Positions 46,301 to 59,800 are shown, counted from the stretch's first letter. The stretch is 64,000 nt of DNA from Symsagittifera roscoffensis (GCF_963678635.1 NC_087063.1:6604386-6668385); one strand, 5' to 3'. Translations and numbers: made by a program. Notes: generated by a model from the sequence alone, not told the origin.

Positions 46301-47990
46301 TGCAATTAATCTAACCAATTGAGATTGATTCCAACTTGAACAAAAGTGTACTGAGAAAACTGTTTTACGTTAACGATCTTTTGAAAGTCCAAAGCAAAGC
46401 TGAAACCAAAAACTCCACTTGCTGGGAGCATTCAGCAGCAAAACTCTGAACCAGATAACTGTATGTTCTCGTTTCAACCTTAACTTTTAATTTTGAAGTG
46501 AATCTCTAGTGCAGAACTAGTTTTTTTTATTTGGAAACTTTCAACTTCTAACCAAAAGTTTCAATTTTTCATGTTTGCTAGGTCAGTTATCATAAAACGG
46601 TAAAAGTTTACAATTTTGGCGCCCGATTTGGCCGATACAGCAAGATTAAAGATTCCAAACGGAATGCTAAGAAAATATGAGTAAGCATAAGGAAAAAAAT
46701 TCTCAAGACCAATAATAGTTATCAGATGGTAACTTTCAGTTGGTAAGTTTTGAGAAAAACTCTCGAGGTCTTGGAAAAAATCTCAATTTTTTTGGAAAAA
46801 ATCTCAATATACAAAAAATTTTCAGATATCTCTATTTTTTAGCTAATTTTTGTAATCGGTCTTCATCTAATATCTAATCCTTCAAAACCATTGCTGTTTT
46901 TTAAGAAGAGCATAAAAACTCAAATTGTTGACCAACACAAAACTTTCATTAAAATTATGATTTTTTTTCTGAATTTTTTCAATAAATAATTTTTTCAATT
47001 TTTATAAACTGTATAAATAGAAATCAAAACAAACTCTGAATAAGTTTAAAATTCCTGTTGAGTTGCATTGAGTCCTTATTTTATGCAAGTGGTATCACAG
47101 TTTTCTTAGTATTGAAGTGCTGGAAAACTTGGAGGAAGTGATAGAGACATTTTTCAAGGTCTTCATCTATTATTTGACAAAATTAAGATTGAAGTGGACG
47201 CTCCTTATTAAATTCCACAGAATTTCCGCTTAATAAATGGTACTAGTACTGAATCAATCTTCAGAAAAACTTTCTACAACAACAAAAATATTCTTTTTTT
47301 AAAAAAAAACAAAGATAGACGAATTTCGATCTTGAAAGTAGATTGCATCTATGTGCTTAATCTTTTATCTTCCATAAGAACTGTTTTTGCATGATTTCAA
47401 CAAAAAATTTTTATATAATTTAGTGGAAAAATATATCAATTAAATGAACAGTTTTGTCCCAAGAAAGTATCTTTACAAGAAATGAATTATCATGTAATTT
47501 TACTTACTTCATCAATTAATAACGAAAGCGTCGTTGTTTTACACATAATTGCCAACCCTAGACTGGTTTTTTGCCGCATTTTTTTTCCTAATATTTTCTT
47601 ATAACCTCAAATGAAGCAAAATAATCCAAAAAAGATTAGTGAATTAAAGTGAAATTATCTTCATTTTGAGTCCTTTTGGGTGTGTAATTGTTCTACCAAA
47701 TTGAGATTGATTCCAATTTGAACAAAACTGTACTAAAAAACTTTCTTACATTAACGATCTTTTGAAAGTCCAAGGCAAAGTTGACACCAAAAACTCCACT
47801 TGCTGCGAAGATTCTAACTTTTAATTTTGAAGGGAATCTCTAGTGCAGAACTAGTTTATTTATTTGGAAATATTTATTGTCTAACCAAAAATTTCAAAAT
47901 TTCATGTTCGCTATGTCAGAAATCAAAGAACGGTAAAAGTTTAAGATTTTCGATGTAGAAGCTACCAACCATCTGCTCGCAAACGGGAAC
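40334..47990 (+). repeat. Tandem array of a 1,712-bp noncoding unit
   Basis: The anchor TTTGGCGCCC occurs at 40,334, 41,472, 43,189, 44,901 and 46,615. Between about 41,678 and 46,809 the sequence repeats with a 1,712-base period for three nearly identical copies. The unit before (40,334-41,471, with a large deletion) and the one after (from 46,810) are clearly older and diverged. No open frame above about 60 codons appears from 41.6 to 48.2 kb, so the unit is noncoding. It behaves like a young minisatellite-scale amplification of an older repeat. Strand is arbitrary. Confidence 0.95.
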
Positions 47991-48497
47991 ACTTTGAAAA
48001 AAAAATAGCTCGGCAAAACGATTCAATTAGGTGATGATTTGTAATTTTTCACTAACTTGTTACATTTTCTTAGCAAAAACGTATCCATTTATTAGCTCAT
48101 AACTAGTATTTTTACTGCAGGTTTAACAGAGCAGATTCCCTGTAAGCAAGCCACGATTGCTTTTTTCATTATAGATTAAAAGTTTTTGGATCAATTTTTA
48201 TTGAGAGTTTCACGATAGTTTGAATGCGATTACCGCTCGAGTTGCTTTAATCATCAATCAGAACGTTTGAACAAAAGCATACATAAAATATCAGGAAATG
48301 CGTTGAAACTATTTCCTAGTTTTTACTACAAAAGTTTTCTATCGAAAAAATCTTCAAAATACTTGGGTTTCATCATAATTGTGCAGATTTATAGCTTTTT
48401 TGTCAAGGTTACATTTTCTCAACAAATATATTTTTTGCTACTTTTGTTTTGTTTTAACATAGGTTTTTATAAATGTACCATCTCAATGTGTTTGTAG

Positions 48498-48595
48498 GCT
48501 GCTGAGCGTCTTTTCTTTTGCCGTGAAAAACAATAATTTGACAGAAAGAAAGCCCCGTCCTGAAAAGATCGATCAGTTCCTTGCTGTTATAAGCC
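48498..48595 (+). CDS. Candidate 98-base internal exon
   Basis: An acceptor (TGTTTGTAG) and a strong donor (GTAAGTTTG) bound 98 bases. They stay open in one frame and encode LLSVFSFAVKNNNLTERK followed by a charged stretch and FLAVIS. Base composition is GC-richer than the flanks. No family is recognised, and neighbouring exons could not be found. The open stretch just upstream (48,267-48,497) is Phe/Ile-rich and probably intron. Confidence 0.45.
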
Positions 48596-49295
48596 GTAAG
48601 TTTGAAAATTACATTTTGGACACTTCATAAACCTAGCATCGCATTTTTTATCACGTATCTTCTTCCTATTTTTATTATTATACTGGTGTCATCACTTAAC
48701 CAGCTTTTAGAAAAATTTTAGCTGTGAAATTTGATAATACCTACTTCATTATTAAGAATACATTCGATTGAGAAATTTTTCTACTTCTTTTTTTAGAATA
48801 AGTTCTTGGTTACCACCAACAAAATCTTCTGTTTTAAAAACTATTTTCGAAAATGTATATCTCTTTTTCAAATGTTTTGTTAAAGAAGTAAAACAATTTT
48901 CCCCCTACTAGCCCTACTAAGCATCTGACGTGTTTATAGAGAGTTCAAGTAACCAAGCCGAACCTCAATTTATGGGCAAATTATTGAAAAAAGACAATTA
49001 AAAACAAAACTTTGAAATTTTCAAGAAAATTTCAATATGGTTTCTAACTACTAATTTCTTGTTTGGAAAGACTTCAAAATAAAACGATTTTTATCTTAAT
49101 TTAGATCAAATTTGCAGAACAACTTTCAGTTTTTTTTCAACAAATACTGGAATTTTAACGGATTTTCATTTTATCTATTAGGTCAATTTTGATTAGATTG
49201 TTTGTTTTGTCAGAAAATTCCAAGTATCCAAGTTTCCAACTTTAATTGTACACTTCAGTTTAAAAAATTAATTTTGAAACAACTGTATTTCAATA

Positions 49296-49511
49296 TCACA
49301 AAGCGTAACTTTTACTGTGCTCTATAACTATCAAAAAACATAAAAATATCAACAAACATAAAAATTGGGACAATTCTTTGAGTTCGTCCATGGTATTGTT
49401 GACATAGGCAAGTTGCTTCAAGACTGCATTCCCCTTTGCAGTGAAAAGTCGAATCTGAATGCAGGGTGACTTTTCACACTCTACTTCATGATTGTGACCC
49501 ATACCCGCCAC
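49296..49511 (-). CDS. Candidate coding exon, unknown protein
   Basis: The minus-strand frame from about 49,502 (ATG before GHNHEVECEKSPC) to about 49,370 has balanced codons encoding a soluble segment with VLKQLAYVNNTMDELKEL. It then turns into Leu/Phe/Ile-rich sequence that is probably intronic. The nominal first codon at 49,511 is GTG, so an ATG start at 49,502 or an upstream splice acceptor is more likely. No known domain. Confidence 0.35.
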   Translation of the reverse strand: MAGMGHNHEVECEKSPCIQIRLFTAKGNAVLKQLAYVNNTMDELKELSQFLCLLIFLCFLIVIEHSKSYAL

Positions 49512-49844
49512 ATGTCGCTCGTTGCTTTCTCATATACTCTACTACAGATGTGGTTTTTTGCCTTATTTGACTTCATATATAGCTTCCAGTCCGAGGTTTT
49601 CAGCGTCATGAATAACAAAACTCCAATTTATTGATCTCTTTTCTCCTTGTTTTCACCTTGAACGGCTTGCTGGGCTTTTACGAGTTGCACCAGTTTACTT
49701 TTTAAATGGTTGGAATCGGGGATTAAAGTAAAATTTCCGCTAGTAGGGTCTTTGTGACTAAGAAAATATCCCAATTGCTGATTGATAAATTAAAAAATCA
49801 ACTTTATTGGGACTAGTGTCTTTTCGGGCGTATATTACTGAAAA

Positions 49845-50066
49845 AAGAGCAAATTGATTAGATGAGGAGAAGTGGGACAAATGATTTTGAGATTAAATGA
49901 AAAAGGAAGTGAACAGTATAAGTCATCGTAATTTCCATATATGGAAGGAGTACTTGTAAAAAGAGCAAATTGATTAGATGAGGAGAAGTGGGACAAACGA
50001 TTTTGAGATTAAACGAAAAAAGAAGTGAACAGTATGAGTCATCGTGATTTCCAGATATGGAAGGGG
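49845..50066 (+). repeat. 116-bp tandem duplication
   Basis: Two copies of a 116-base unit beginning AAGAGCAAATTGATTAG start at 49,845 and 49,961. They differ at about six positions. The second copy ends near 50,066, about 100 bases before a candidate start codon with a splice acceptor, so the unit could be a promoter-proximal duplication. Confidence 0.9.
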
Positions 50067-50172
50067 TAACAAATATATGGAAAATTCTGTTCGAATTTTC
50101 GATATATAGGGAGTTTGTGTGTGCGCTATTTCTCGTATATAACCCACAATTCTCTACAAAACATTATTTCAG

Positions 50173-50256
50173 ATGGCCGCTGCTATGCGTCAAGCTCTTT
50201 CCAGCTTTTCATCAGATTATAGAGAAAAATCACAATTTATTTCTGCTTCTAACTAG
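50173..50256 (+). CDS. Candidate short first exon or 27-codon ORF
   Basis: TTATTTCAG is followed immediately by ATGGCCGCTGCTATG, a textbook nematode acceptor joined to a start codon, as used for trans-splicing. The frame encodes MAAAMRQALSSFSSDYREKS and ends at a TAG at 50,254. No donor was identified before the stop. The overlapping longer frame at 50,057 reads through the acceptor and is unlikely. Confidence 0.3.
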   Translation: MAAAMRQALSSFSSDYREKSQFISASN

Positions 50257-51552
50257 TTTTACGAAATACGATTAGTAACCCCAGATTATTGTGAGTCTAA
50301 TCAAAACTTTTTATCTTCTTTGAAGGATTTTTTGTTCCATTTGGTTTTCATGGGAAAATCTTTAAACAAAACTCTGCAGAGATTAGATAGTTGTTTTTAC
50401 GTATCAAGAAATTTACTATCTTTGACTTTGTTTAAACACAAAATCGATTCAATTTTTTGTTACAACCAGCGGAGAAGTTTTCGATCGGCTTAATCAGTCG
50501 AGCAGGTCATCATGACTCACGATGGAAAGAAGCCGAAAAGATGCCTAGTTTTGCAAAGAAACAACTAGTTCGGAAAATATTTAAGAGACATTAACTAAGT
50601 TCTAACTAATAACTTGCTTCCACACAAACTACTAGCTTAGCGTTTCTGACATTACTTGCATAGTTCAAAACTCACAACATGAATCTGATTTGTTGAAGTT
50701 TATTGATTTTTTCATTGATTGTCAGGGTTCTGTGCACGGTTTCTGCTGATAAGAAATTCAGCTGTCTTGCAAATTTTTCTTAAAAATTTGCACTGAGAAT
50801 TTTTCAAAAATGAATCTTTGGTTTGGGTAATTTCAATTATACTGAAAAGAAAAACCAATTAACAAACAAATTGGAAATTTTATTAAATGTGTGAAAACAC
50901 AACGAAATCTTTTTTAAACAAAAACTGACGAAATTTTCGAGTTGGTTCTCACTTTTTTATTCAATGTGTCACAACAAGTTTTTTTCTCAACCGACATAAA
51001 ATTTCCTGTTGAATCAATTTTTTCGTATACCTTCTATCAAGAAATATTTCATTTTTCGCTAATCATGCCTAGAAGTTCTTATGGGCTGAAAAACTTCTTC
51101 GAATCTCTATAGAAAATGTCAAATTTGACTTCTTCTGCAGAAACAATCAATGATGAAAAACCTTCGCTTGTAAGCTAATGTAGAGTATTTCCGTATCCCA
51201 GATGCACAATTTCTTCAGTTTGAGTGATATGAAAAACCGTTTTTTTTTCTCGAATGTGACTTGGACACAGCTGCTTCTTTTCTAAATTCTCTGTTTTTTA
51301 CTCCCGAGTTCTTTCCATTCTGAAACATCTAAGATAATTTGCTCCCTAGACTGTGAGATTTTTCTAAACTTGAGAATCTTGGTACTTTCAATCTTGGAAT
51401 TTTAAACTAGGTGCAGTAACTGGCCCGCTTTGTTATGATTGGCTTCAAATTTGGCGATAAAGTTTCATTTCTTCTAAGCTTTTTAGTCATTTTGATGGTT
51501 GAAATGGAACGAACTAAAGTGTGGGAGGTGTTGAACAAAATTTTTTTTTCAG
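50257..51552. other. Noncoding stretch
   Basis: AT-rich with no supported coding frame. Nothing else seen. Confidence 0.35.
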
Positions 51553-51656
51553 CTACAAAAAATGCAAAAAGAAATGACAACAGGTTCTCTGATGTACAAA
51601 AAACGTTGCCGATACAAATCACACCAGGAAAAAAAGTTATAACAAGTAACAAGTAA
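51553..51656 (+). CDS. Candidate terminal exon
   Basis: A long pyrimidine run ending TTTTTTTTTTCAG is followed by 34 open codons (ATKNAKRNDNRFSDVQ and onward) and a TAA. The acceptor is among the best in the window. No family is recognised and an upstream partner exon was not identified. Confidence 0.3.
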
Positions 51657-52341
51657 CATCTCTGCAAGTTTTCTTACCAAGTCAATTGAGTTTTGTTGTC
51701 TATAATCAAAGAGAAATTGCATATTTCAAAGCAGATAATCAATCTATTTGATTTTGATGTAAATTTGAACGGATAGCCCAAAGTTGCTGTTTTTTTTCAA
51801 AACAAATACCTGCAAAAATAAAAATCTTTTTCCGAGCCTGATTATGAAGGAAAATGTGCTCTCGGAATCTTTATAAAAAAAAGAAACAAAGAACAGTGCG
51901 GGGAAGTTTTGACAAAAATTGGAATCGGTTAGACCCTAAAAAGAGTCTTTGATGTATCATCAGAAGACTTTTCATCATTTTCAAGTTTTCGACCAACGAA
52001 ATTTTTTCTTTGTCATGTGTAAATTAAAAGTTTTGATACACAATGCTTGGCTGAGAGTGACCTATACTTAATTTCTTTTTTGCAAAATTCATACAAAAAA
52101 AATTGTAGAACCTTTTTGATTCTGATTGGTTGATTTCAAACACAAAAAACAGTGCTTATAAAAAACACTCGATTCTAACTGGTTGACTTGCCTTAAGCAA
52201 TGGCAAATAAAACTCAATTCATTCTGATTTTTTAACGTTGAAATCTATCGCACTATACTTTGTATAACTTATTGATGTTTTTTTTTAAAAAAATGTTCTG
52301 AACAATTCAAGGTATATATATACTTTTTCTGCTATACCTTA
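51657..52341. other. Noncoding stretch before the polymerase duplication
   Basis: AT-rich sequence with A and T runs. A short variant of a TTCTRATTGGTTGA string occurs twice (near 52,120 and 52,170). No gene seen. Confidence 0.35.
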
Positions 52342-52429
52342 ATGGGACATTTCAAATCTCCCAGTTTTCCAGATACTGTGAATTTTTACTTAAATTTGGT
52401 ACAAGCTAAACCTTCGGATTTTTTACAGA

Positions 52430-55400
52430 TGCGTTCGCTCAGCAGAAATTGGAAATTGAAGGATCGTGACTGTGACGAAACGTACAGGAGATCCGATGGA
52501 GCTCGCTATTGCACGAGATGCGCGCAAGGAGTTATCTTTGTGCAGATTGTAATTATTGAGTTACAACCAGCAGGAATTTAAATTCCATACGAGCAGGTAG
52601 CTGCTGAGTTCAACCCCAAAACCAACAATGTGTGTATCCAACCTATTACTCACTTCAACAATATCGCAACAAAGATCACGGGTGGAAAGGGAGGAAAACG
52701 GGAAATTCTGTTGACGATTTGAATGAAAAATGGGAAAACGAGGAGGATGGTGAACAACAACCAGAAAATTAGAATGTCTGTCATTTTTTTTAACGAATAC
52801 TGCGATAGAAATTGGCCTCCACAACCTATTTAGTTTTCAACTTTAGAAAGTAGATCCCAGTTTAGTGAATGAGAAATTGGACTAGGTCTTTGAAGTACTT
52901 TTTTGAGCAGCAAAAATTAATCTTGCCCTGGTAATTATGTAACGTTATTTCTAAGCTCAAGGAAGGAACACGCTTTTCGATAGACCTGTTTTGCTTTGCA
53001 TTATAGCAGCCTTGATAACAATACAGAAAAAGTACAAGGAGCATTGAAGTTCGTATACAAGAGAGAAATTTATAAAAAATGGCGATTCAAGTTGGTATTT
53101 AAAATGACCATAATGCCACCGTACTCAAAAATGTACCAGAGGGGATGTCCAAAGTCAGTGTTTACCGGAACAAATCTAAAAAAAACATCAAACAAACTGT
53201 TTGATTTCGCACTAAAAGCCTCAGCCATACGAAGATTACATATGATTGTTTCCAGCACTTGCAGTTCATTTGCATACAACAACAAATCTTGAAACACCCA
53301 CCTCCAAGATCTTTAAAGTTTTTTATAAAAAATTGGTTGTGATCCGAAATAGTTCAGTTGAGTTTCCATCGAGAATTTTTTGATACTTGGGTATGTAGTA
53401 GAGAAACAAATCTTTCTCTACTTCGTTGAAGATATAGTTAAGACAACTATCGGTATAATCGAGAGTACAGTAAAACTTCTACGATACAATAATCACATTA
53501 ACGTCAATAATATCAACAACTTCTCCATATGCTTCCGATGCTCATTTTCTGATACAATTTTCTACAAAGCATACCTCTTCAACCGTCATCTTCTTTGTTA
53601 CGAAGATCGAGTCAAAAAAACTTACCCCAGAGGTGTTTCAACCTTAGGAGACAGGTTATTTGAAAAACCAGACGGCTTCAAAATTGAGTACACCCTGGAT
53701 CAAACCTTGTTAAAAAAACCCTATTTTTTAATTTTTGAGTCAAGTTGCGCACCGAGCGAAGGGTTAAAACGATAGAAACAATATTTTGGATCGAGAAGCA
53801 TGAACCCACTTCAGTTTCAATCTCATTCAATTTACATGAAAATCCCGTATTATGTGTGACAATGAGTTCAACTATCCCTCTTTTTAAGTTTGTGGCACAC
53901 TTGGGTTTACTGGTGAAAAAAGCAAAAATGCGATCAAAAAAACCTTGAAAAGGAAAAAAACATCAAAAAATGGCTGCGTAAATTTTCAGCGTTCTCAAAG
54001 GGCAAATTATTTTTACAAAAAAACGTAAGGCAAGAGAGTACAAGGACGGTTTTTTTGAGAACCAGGAAGAAACTGACCTTCTCAGGATTCAGAAAAATCA
54101 ATTGATTGATTTAAGGCAACATATAGAGAGATACGCCAAAACATTACCAATATTTGGAATCAATAGTGGTCGGTATAATTTAAACCTCATTAAATCGTTT
54201 CTCATCCCCTACCTAATTAACGAAAAGGAAATTGAACCTTCAGTTATCAAGAAAGCAAACGATTTTTTTCCTTCAAATTTGGAGACAATTACCTTCTGGG
54301 CATTAAAAAGTTTTTACGTTGAGCTAAAACTTAAGACTCTCTTCTAAAAGCTCAAAATGCCAGTGCGACGAGAGGATACACTCCATACTACTAATTTGAT
54401 ACTACCAAGAAGCTCGATGAACAACAACTACCGTCCTATGATGATTTTTACTTTAAATTGAAGAGCATCAAGCCACTCGATAAAAAGTTTGATAATTATC
54501 AGTTTTTTTACAAGAAAAACTCCAGCTTTAAGCCAAACCACTTAGAGTACTGGAAAACTACAACACCTACAATCCATCTGGGAACAGGAAAAAATGACCA
54601 CAAATCACAATTGTCTACAGCGGTATCATAACAAAGCTGTTTTTCATACTCTTTGAGCAATGCAAACAACGTTTGAATTTATCAACAGAAAAAAATATAT
54701 ATATTAAAACTCGGAGGCACACAACCAATTTTAGCGAATATTTGTCTACCCAAGTCAACCGACTGAAACATTTCATTTAGCCCTTCTTCTCGAGTCATCG
54801 TGACTTGCTTGAAAAAATAGGGGAAGTTATAATCGGAGGTCCCTCAATTGTTTTCACAACGAAAGCAGTAGCAAATGAGATGTTTATTCGAGTTTCAATT
54901 AACTTGTGTAAATCAATCATTGGGGATGATGCCAGTCAGTTATATCTTTTTTCCATGTGTCAAGTTATGTCCACAGCTTGTATACGAGTAAGAACTACAA
55001 TGAAGAAACATTAAAAAAAAGCAAAGCAAAATCGAATGCATGATGAAGTCATACGCTTAAAAACATGGTCATTTCATATATTCAAGCAACCAGACCTGAA
55101 TGTAAAACTGAAAGCTACTACAATACAGTTTACAGAAAAAGTGGTTGCTTCATTGTTGATGGTTTCTGCAACCAGAATAACACTGTTTTTGAAGCAATGG
55201 AATGTTATTTACGTTTCTGCATTTGTCAAAAAGCTAGAACCAACCTAACTGATGACGATATTAAACGAGTAACTAAGAAAAGAGAAAAGGATGAGATTCG
55301 AAAAGATTACGTTCGGGAAAAAGGACAGTCCAGAGAAAAAATGTTCAATCTGTTGTTGATGCTAGGCGAGCTGGCGATGAGAATCCTTTATCATCTGGTG

Positions 55401-56170
55401 TGGTAGCCGAAACAAAAAAATTGCTAGGAAAAAGTTCCTATGGATTTCAAATACTGGATTTCTAGCGGGTTCGTTATTTCAGCTACCATGCACGATAAGG
55501 GCTGCTCATCGCCAGCTCGCCTAGCATCAACAAAAAAAAGCTATCAATAACCAATTCTTCCAGAGATTAAATTTTGTAGCTAGAGACTTGCCTGCAGTGG
55601 AGCTTGATAGGTATACTATAGTACATCGTGAACCATTTATAGTAGGTTTCTTCTTTCTTCATACTGCAGTATGCCACGTTGAGAATGTTGGAGCTGTATT
55701 ATGACTCTTTCGATAATTTTTGCAAGGTCAACAAATTTGAAGAACTCGAAATGGATACAGATTCCTTCTATTTGGCTTGGGCGGAAGAAAATTTATAAAA
55801 TTGTATTCTTCCCAGAAAGCGAGCAGAATGAAAAGGAAGGCAAAGCAGGGATTGTCGAGCCTATTTTAGAGCAGATTCGAAAAACAATTTTTCCCCGTAC
55901 TTGCTGCTCTAAACATAAGGAATGTGAAAAGAAAGAACCAGGTTTGCTTAAAGAGGAGTTTAGATGCAACAAAAATAAGTGTTTTTAAGTAAAATTTGTT
56001 GCAAAAACGATAAAAAAAGATAATTTGTGAAAAGATGAGCTTAGTATCAAAGGACGTAGCTAACCCGCGTTAGAAGTCTCTGGAGATGGCCCGATGGCAA
56101 AGTTTTGCAAAGAATTGGATGAGGCAATGAACTTGAAGTCAATGAGAGAGGCTTAAAACAATTAAACATG
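52430..56170 (+). pseudogene. Maverick/Polinton-type DNA polymerase B, copy 1
   Basis: Fragments follow the order of a protein-primed family B polymerase. A possible N-terminal exon starts at an ACAG/ATG junction (52,430). A Cys/His zinc-finger-like part lies at 53,530-53,620. The 3'-5' exonuclease region follows, with its first acidic motif altered (the first Asp is not present near 53,735) and the second motif GINSGRYNLNLIK near 54,155. Palm motif A (DASQLYL near 54,928) has Leu where family members usually have Pro. Motif B (KSSYG at 55,430) and motif C (DTDS at 55,754) are both intact. Many shifts and stops make it inactive. Maverick elements use this enzyme to copy their own DNA. No integrase was found nearby. 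Confidence 0.8.
55353..55533. repeat. 29-bp perfect inverted repeat inside polymerase copy 1
   Basis: The 29 bases at 55,353-55,381 are the exact reverse complement of 55,505-55,533. The loop of about 120 bases holds motif B (55,421-55,444). This GC-rich sequence normally codes for the segment just before motif B, so the second arm is an inverted duplicate that replaces polymerase sequence. Weaker complementarity (GGTAGC with GCTACC) continues inside the arms. Confidence 0.95.
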
Positions 56171-56889
56171 CAGTTGCAAAAATGACCAACATAAGAAATT
56201 TGATCTCTTCTTAATTTGAGCTGAAAGTTGAAAGAGATGAAATACATTTTAAATCTTTAGATTGGTGAGAGATTATTCAGAAATATTATAAACGATGCTG
56301 TAAATTAATACTTTTTCTCTGCCATTAATCTTTTTTTTCAACAATTCATTTCAAAATTTACGTTTGGATTAGTTTTTTTGTTTTTGATCAGGAAGACGTT
56401 CAAAATCCGAAACATTGCTCAATCGGAAAAATCAGGCGCCAAAATTGTTTTGAAAATTCAAAATTTTTTTGAAAGATTTCATCTTACCATTTGAAACTAT
56501 AAAACCTATAATTGATCTTAAAACATGGGAAATTGATTCCCATTGTTATTACATAGGGTGGGGACCAGATGTTTTATAGCCTATCTTAGATCACGAACAT
56601 GTTTTATCATTGTATGTTTTGATCTGTCCACTATTTGATAGACATAGAAACCATCTCCTATAGTTTCATTGTTTCGACTACCACGCCAGATACAAAACTT
56701 TTATCGCAAGATTGCCTACTATCAACAAAAATACATAAAAATCTATCAATGACCAGTTCTTTGAAAGTTTTGACGTTGTAATAATTCTATCTTACTTTTA
56801 TGGGACATTTCAAATCTCCCAGTTTTCTAGGTACGGTGCACTTTTACTTCATTTTGGTCCAAGTTAAACCTTCACACAAAAAATAGAAA

Positions 56890-59800
56890 CTTTTTACAGA
56901 TGCCTTCGCTCAGCAGGATTCGGAAAATGAAGGGTCGTGACTGTGACGAAACGTACAGGTTATCCGATGGAGCTCGTTTTTGCACGAGATGCATGCGAGG
57001 AGTTAACTTTGTCCAGGTTGTAACAATCGAGTTACATCCAGCAGGAACTTAAATTCCCTACGAGCAAGTAGCTGGCAGAGTCAACCCCAAAATCAACAGT
57101 GTTTGTATCCACCCTATTACTCACTTCAACAATATCGCAGCAAAGATCACGGGTGCAAAGGGAGGAAAACGATAATTTCTGTTGACGATTTGAATGAAAT
57201 TTTGAAAACGGAGGAGGATGGTGAACAGCTACCAGAAGATTTGAATTTCTGTCAACATTTTTAACGAATACTGCGATAGAAATTGGCCTCCGTAAGTTGT
57301 TAAGTTTTAAACTTTAGAAAGTAGATCCCAGTTTAGTTAAAGAGAAATTGGATTAGGTCTTTGAAGTACTTTTTTGAGCAGCAAAAATCAACCTTGCCAT
57401 GGTGTTTATATAACGCTATTTCCAGGCTCAAGAAAAATACACGCTTTGCGATAAACCTGTTTTGCTTTGCACTTTAGCAGCCTTGATAACAATATAGAAG
57501 AAGATCAATCAGCATTAAATTTTGTACACAAGAGAGAAATTTACAAGATGGCGACTCAAGTTGGTCTTTAAAGAAACCATAATGCCGCCTTACTCAAAAA
57601 CGTACCAGGGGCAATGTCCAAAATCAGTGTTTCCGGGACCAATTCAAAAAAAAACATCAAGTAAACTGTTTGATTTCGGACTAAAAGCGTCAGCCATACA
57701 ATAATTACATGTGATTGTTTCCAGCATTTGCAGTTCAGTTGCATAGAACAATAATTCTTCAAACACCCACCTCCAAGATCTTCAAAGTTTCTCCCAAAAA
57801 ATTGGCTGTGGTCCGAAACAGTTCAGTGGAGTTTCCATGGAGAATGTTTTGATAGTTGGGTATGTAGTTGAGAAACAAATCTCTATCTACGATATTGACA
57901 TTGAAGATGGCGACTTCGTTGGAGATATTTTCAAGACAACTATTGCTAAATGCGAGAGTACAGTAAAGCTTCTACAATACAACAACCACATTAACGTCCA
58001 AAATATCAACAACTTCTCCATATGCTTCCTATGCTCATTTTGCGATACATTATTCTACAAAGCATACCTCTTCAACCGTCATCTTCTTTGTTGCGAAGAT
58101 CGAGTCAAAAAAAATACCCCAGAAGTGTTTCAACCTTAAGAGAGATGCTATTTGAAAAAACAAATGGGTTCAAAATTGAGTATACCATGAATCAAACCTT
58201 GTTAAAAAAATCCCCATTTTTGTTTTTAAGTCAAGTTGCGCACCGAGTGAAGGGTTAAAACGATAGAAACAATAATTTGGATCGAGAAGCATGAACCCAC
58301 TTCAGTGTCAATCTCATTCAGTTTACATGAAAATCCCATATTATGTGTGACAAAGAGTTCAACTATCCCTCATTTTTAAGTTTGTGGCAAACTTGGGTTT
58401 GTTGGTGAAAAAAGCAAAAATGCGATCAAAAAACCTTAAAAAGGAAAAAAAACATCGAAAAGTGGCTGCATACAATTTTCAGCGTTCTCAAAGGACAAAC
58501 GGTTTTTACAAAAAAAAGCAAGACAGTTCAAGGACGGTTATTTTGAGAACCAGGAAGAAACTGACCTTCTCAGGATTCAGAAAATCAATTGATTGATTTA
58601 AGGCAACATCTAGAGAGATACAACAAAACATTACCAGTATTTGGAATCAACAGTGGTCGGTATGGTTTAAACCTCATTAAGTCGTTTTTCATCCCCTACC
58701 TAACCAACGAAAAGAAAACTGAGCCTTCAGTTATCAAGAAAGCAAACGATTGTTTTCATTCAAATTTAGAGACGTTTACCTTGTGGGCATTAAAAATTTT
58801 TTAGGTTGAGCTAAAACTTTAGACTCTTTTCTAAAAGCTTAAAATGCCAGTGAGACGAGAGGATACACTCCATACGACTAATTTGATACTACCAAAAAGC
58901 TCGATGAACAACAACTACCGTCCTATGATGATTTTTACACTAAATTGAAGAGCATCAAGCCACTCGATAAAAAGTTTGATAATTATCAGTTTTTTTACAA
59001 GAAAAACTCCAGCTTTAAGCCAAACCACTTAGAGTACTGGAAAACTACAACACCTACAATCCATCTGGGAACAGGAAAAAATGACCACAAATCACAATTG
59101 TCTACAGCGGTATCATAACAAAGCTGTTTTTCATACTCTTTGAGCAATGCAAACAACGTTTGAATTTATCACCAGAAAAGAATAGATATATTAAAACTCG
59201 GAGGCACACAACAAATTTTAGCGAATATTTGTGTACCCAAGTCAACCGACTGAAACATTTCATTTAGCCCTTCTTCTCGAGTCATCGCGACTTGCTTGGA
59301 AAAATACGGGAAGTTATAATCAGAGGTCCCTCAATTGTTTTCACAAGGAAAGCAGCAGCAAATGAGACGTTTATTCGAATTTCCATTAATTTTTGTGAAA
59401 CAATCGTTGGATATAATGCCAGTCAGTTATATCTTTTTTCCATGTTGCATTTTATGTCCACAGGATTGTATACGAGATAGGACTACAATGAAGGAACATA
59501 AAAAAAAGCAAGGAAGAATCGAATTCATGAAGTCATACGCCTAAAGACAAGGTCATGTCATATATTCAAGCAACCAGACCTGAATGTAAAACTGAAAGCT
59601 ACTACAATACAGTTTACAGAAAAAATGGTTGCTTCAGTGTTGATGGTTTTTGCAAGCAGAATAACACTGTTTTTGAAGCAATGGAATGTTATTTACGCTT
59701 TTGCATTTGTCAAAAAGCTAGAATCAACCTAACTGATGACGATATTAAACGAGTAACTAAGAAAAGGGAAAAAGGTGAGCTTCGAAAACATTACGCTCGG

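Noticed and set aside
51407-51667. 86-codon minus-strand frame
   Set aside because: It is antisense to a plus-strand stretch with a far better splice acceptor and has no domain.
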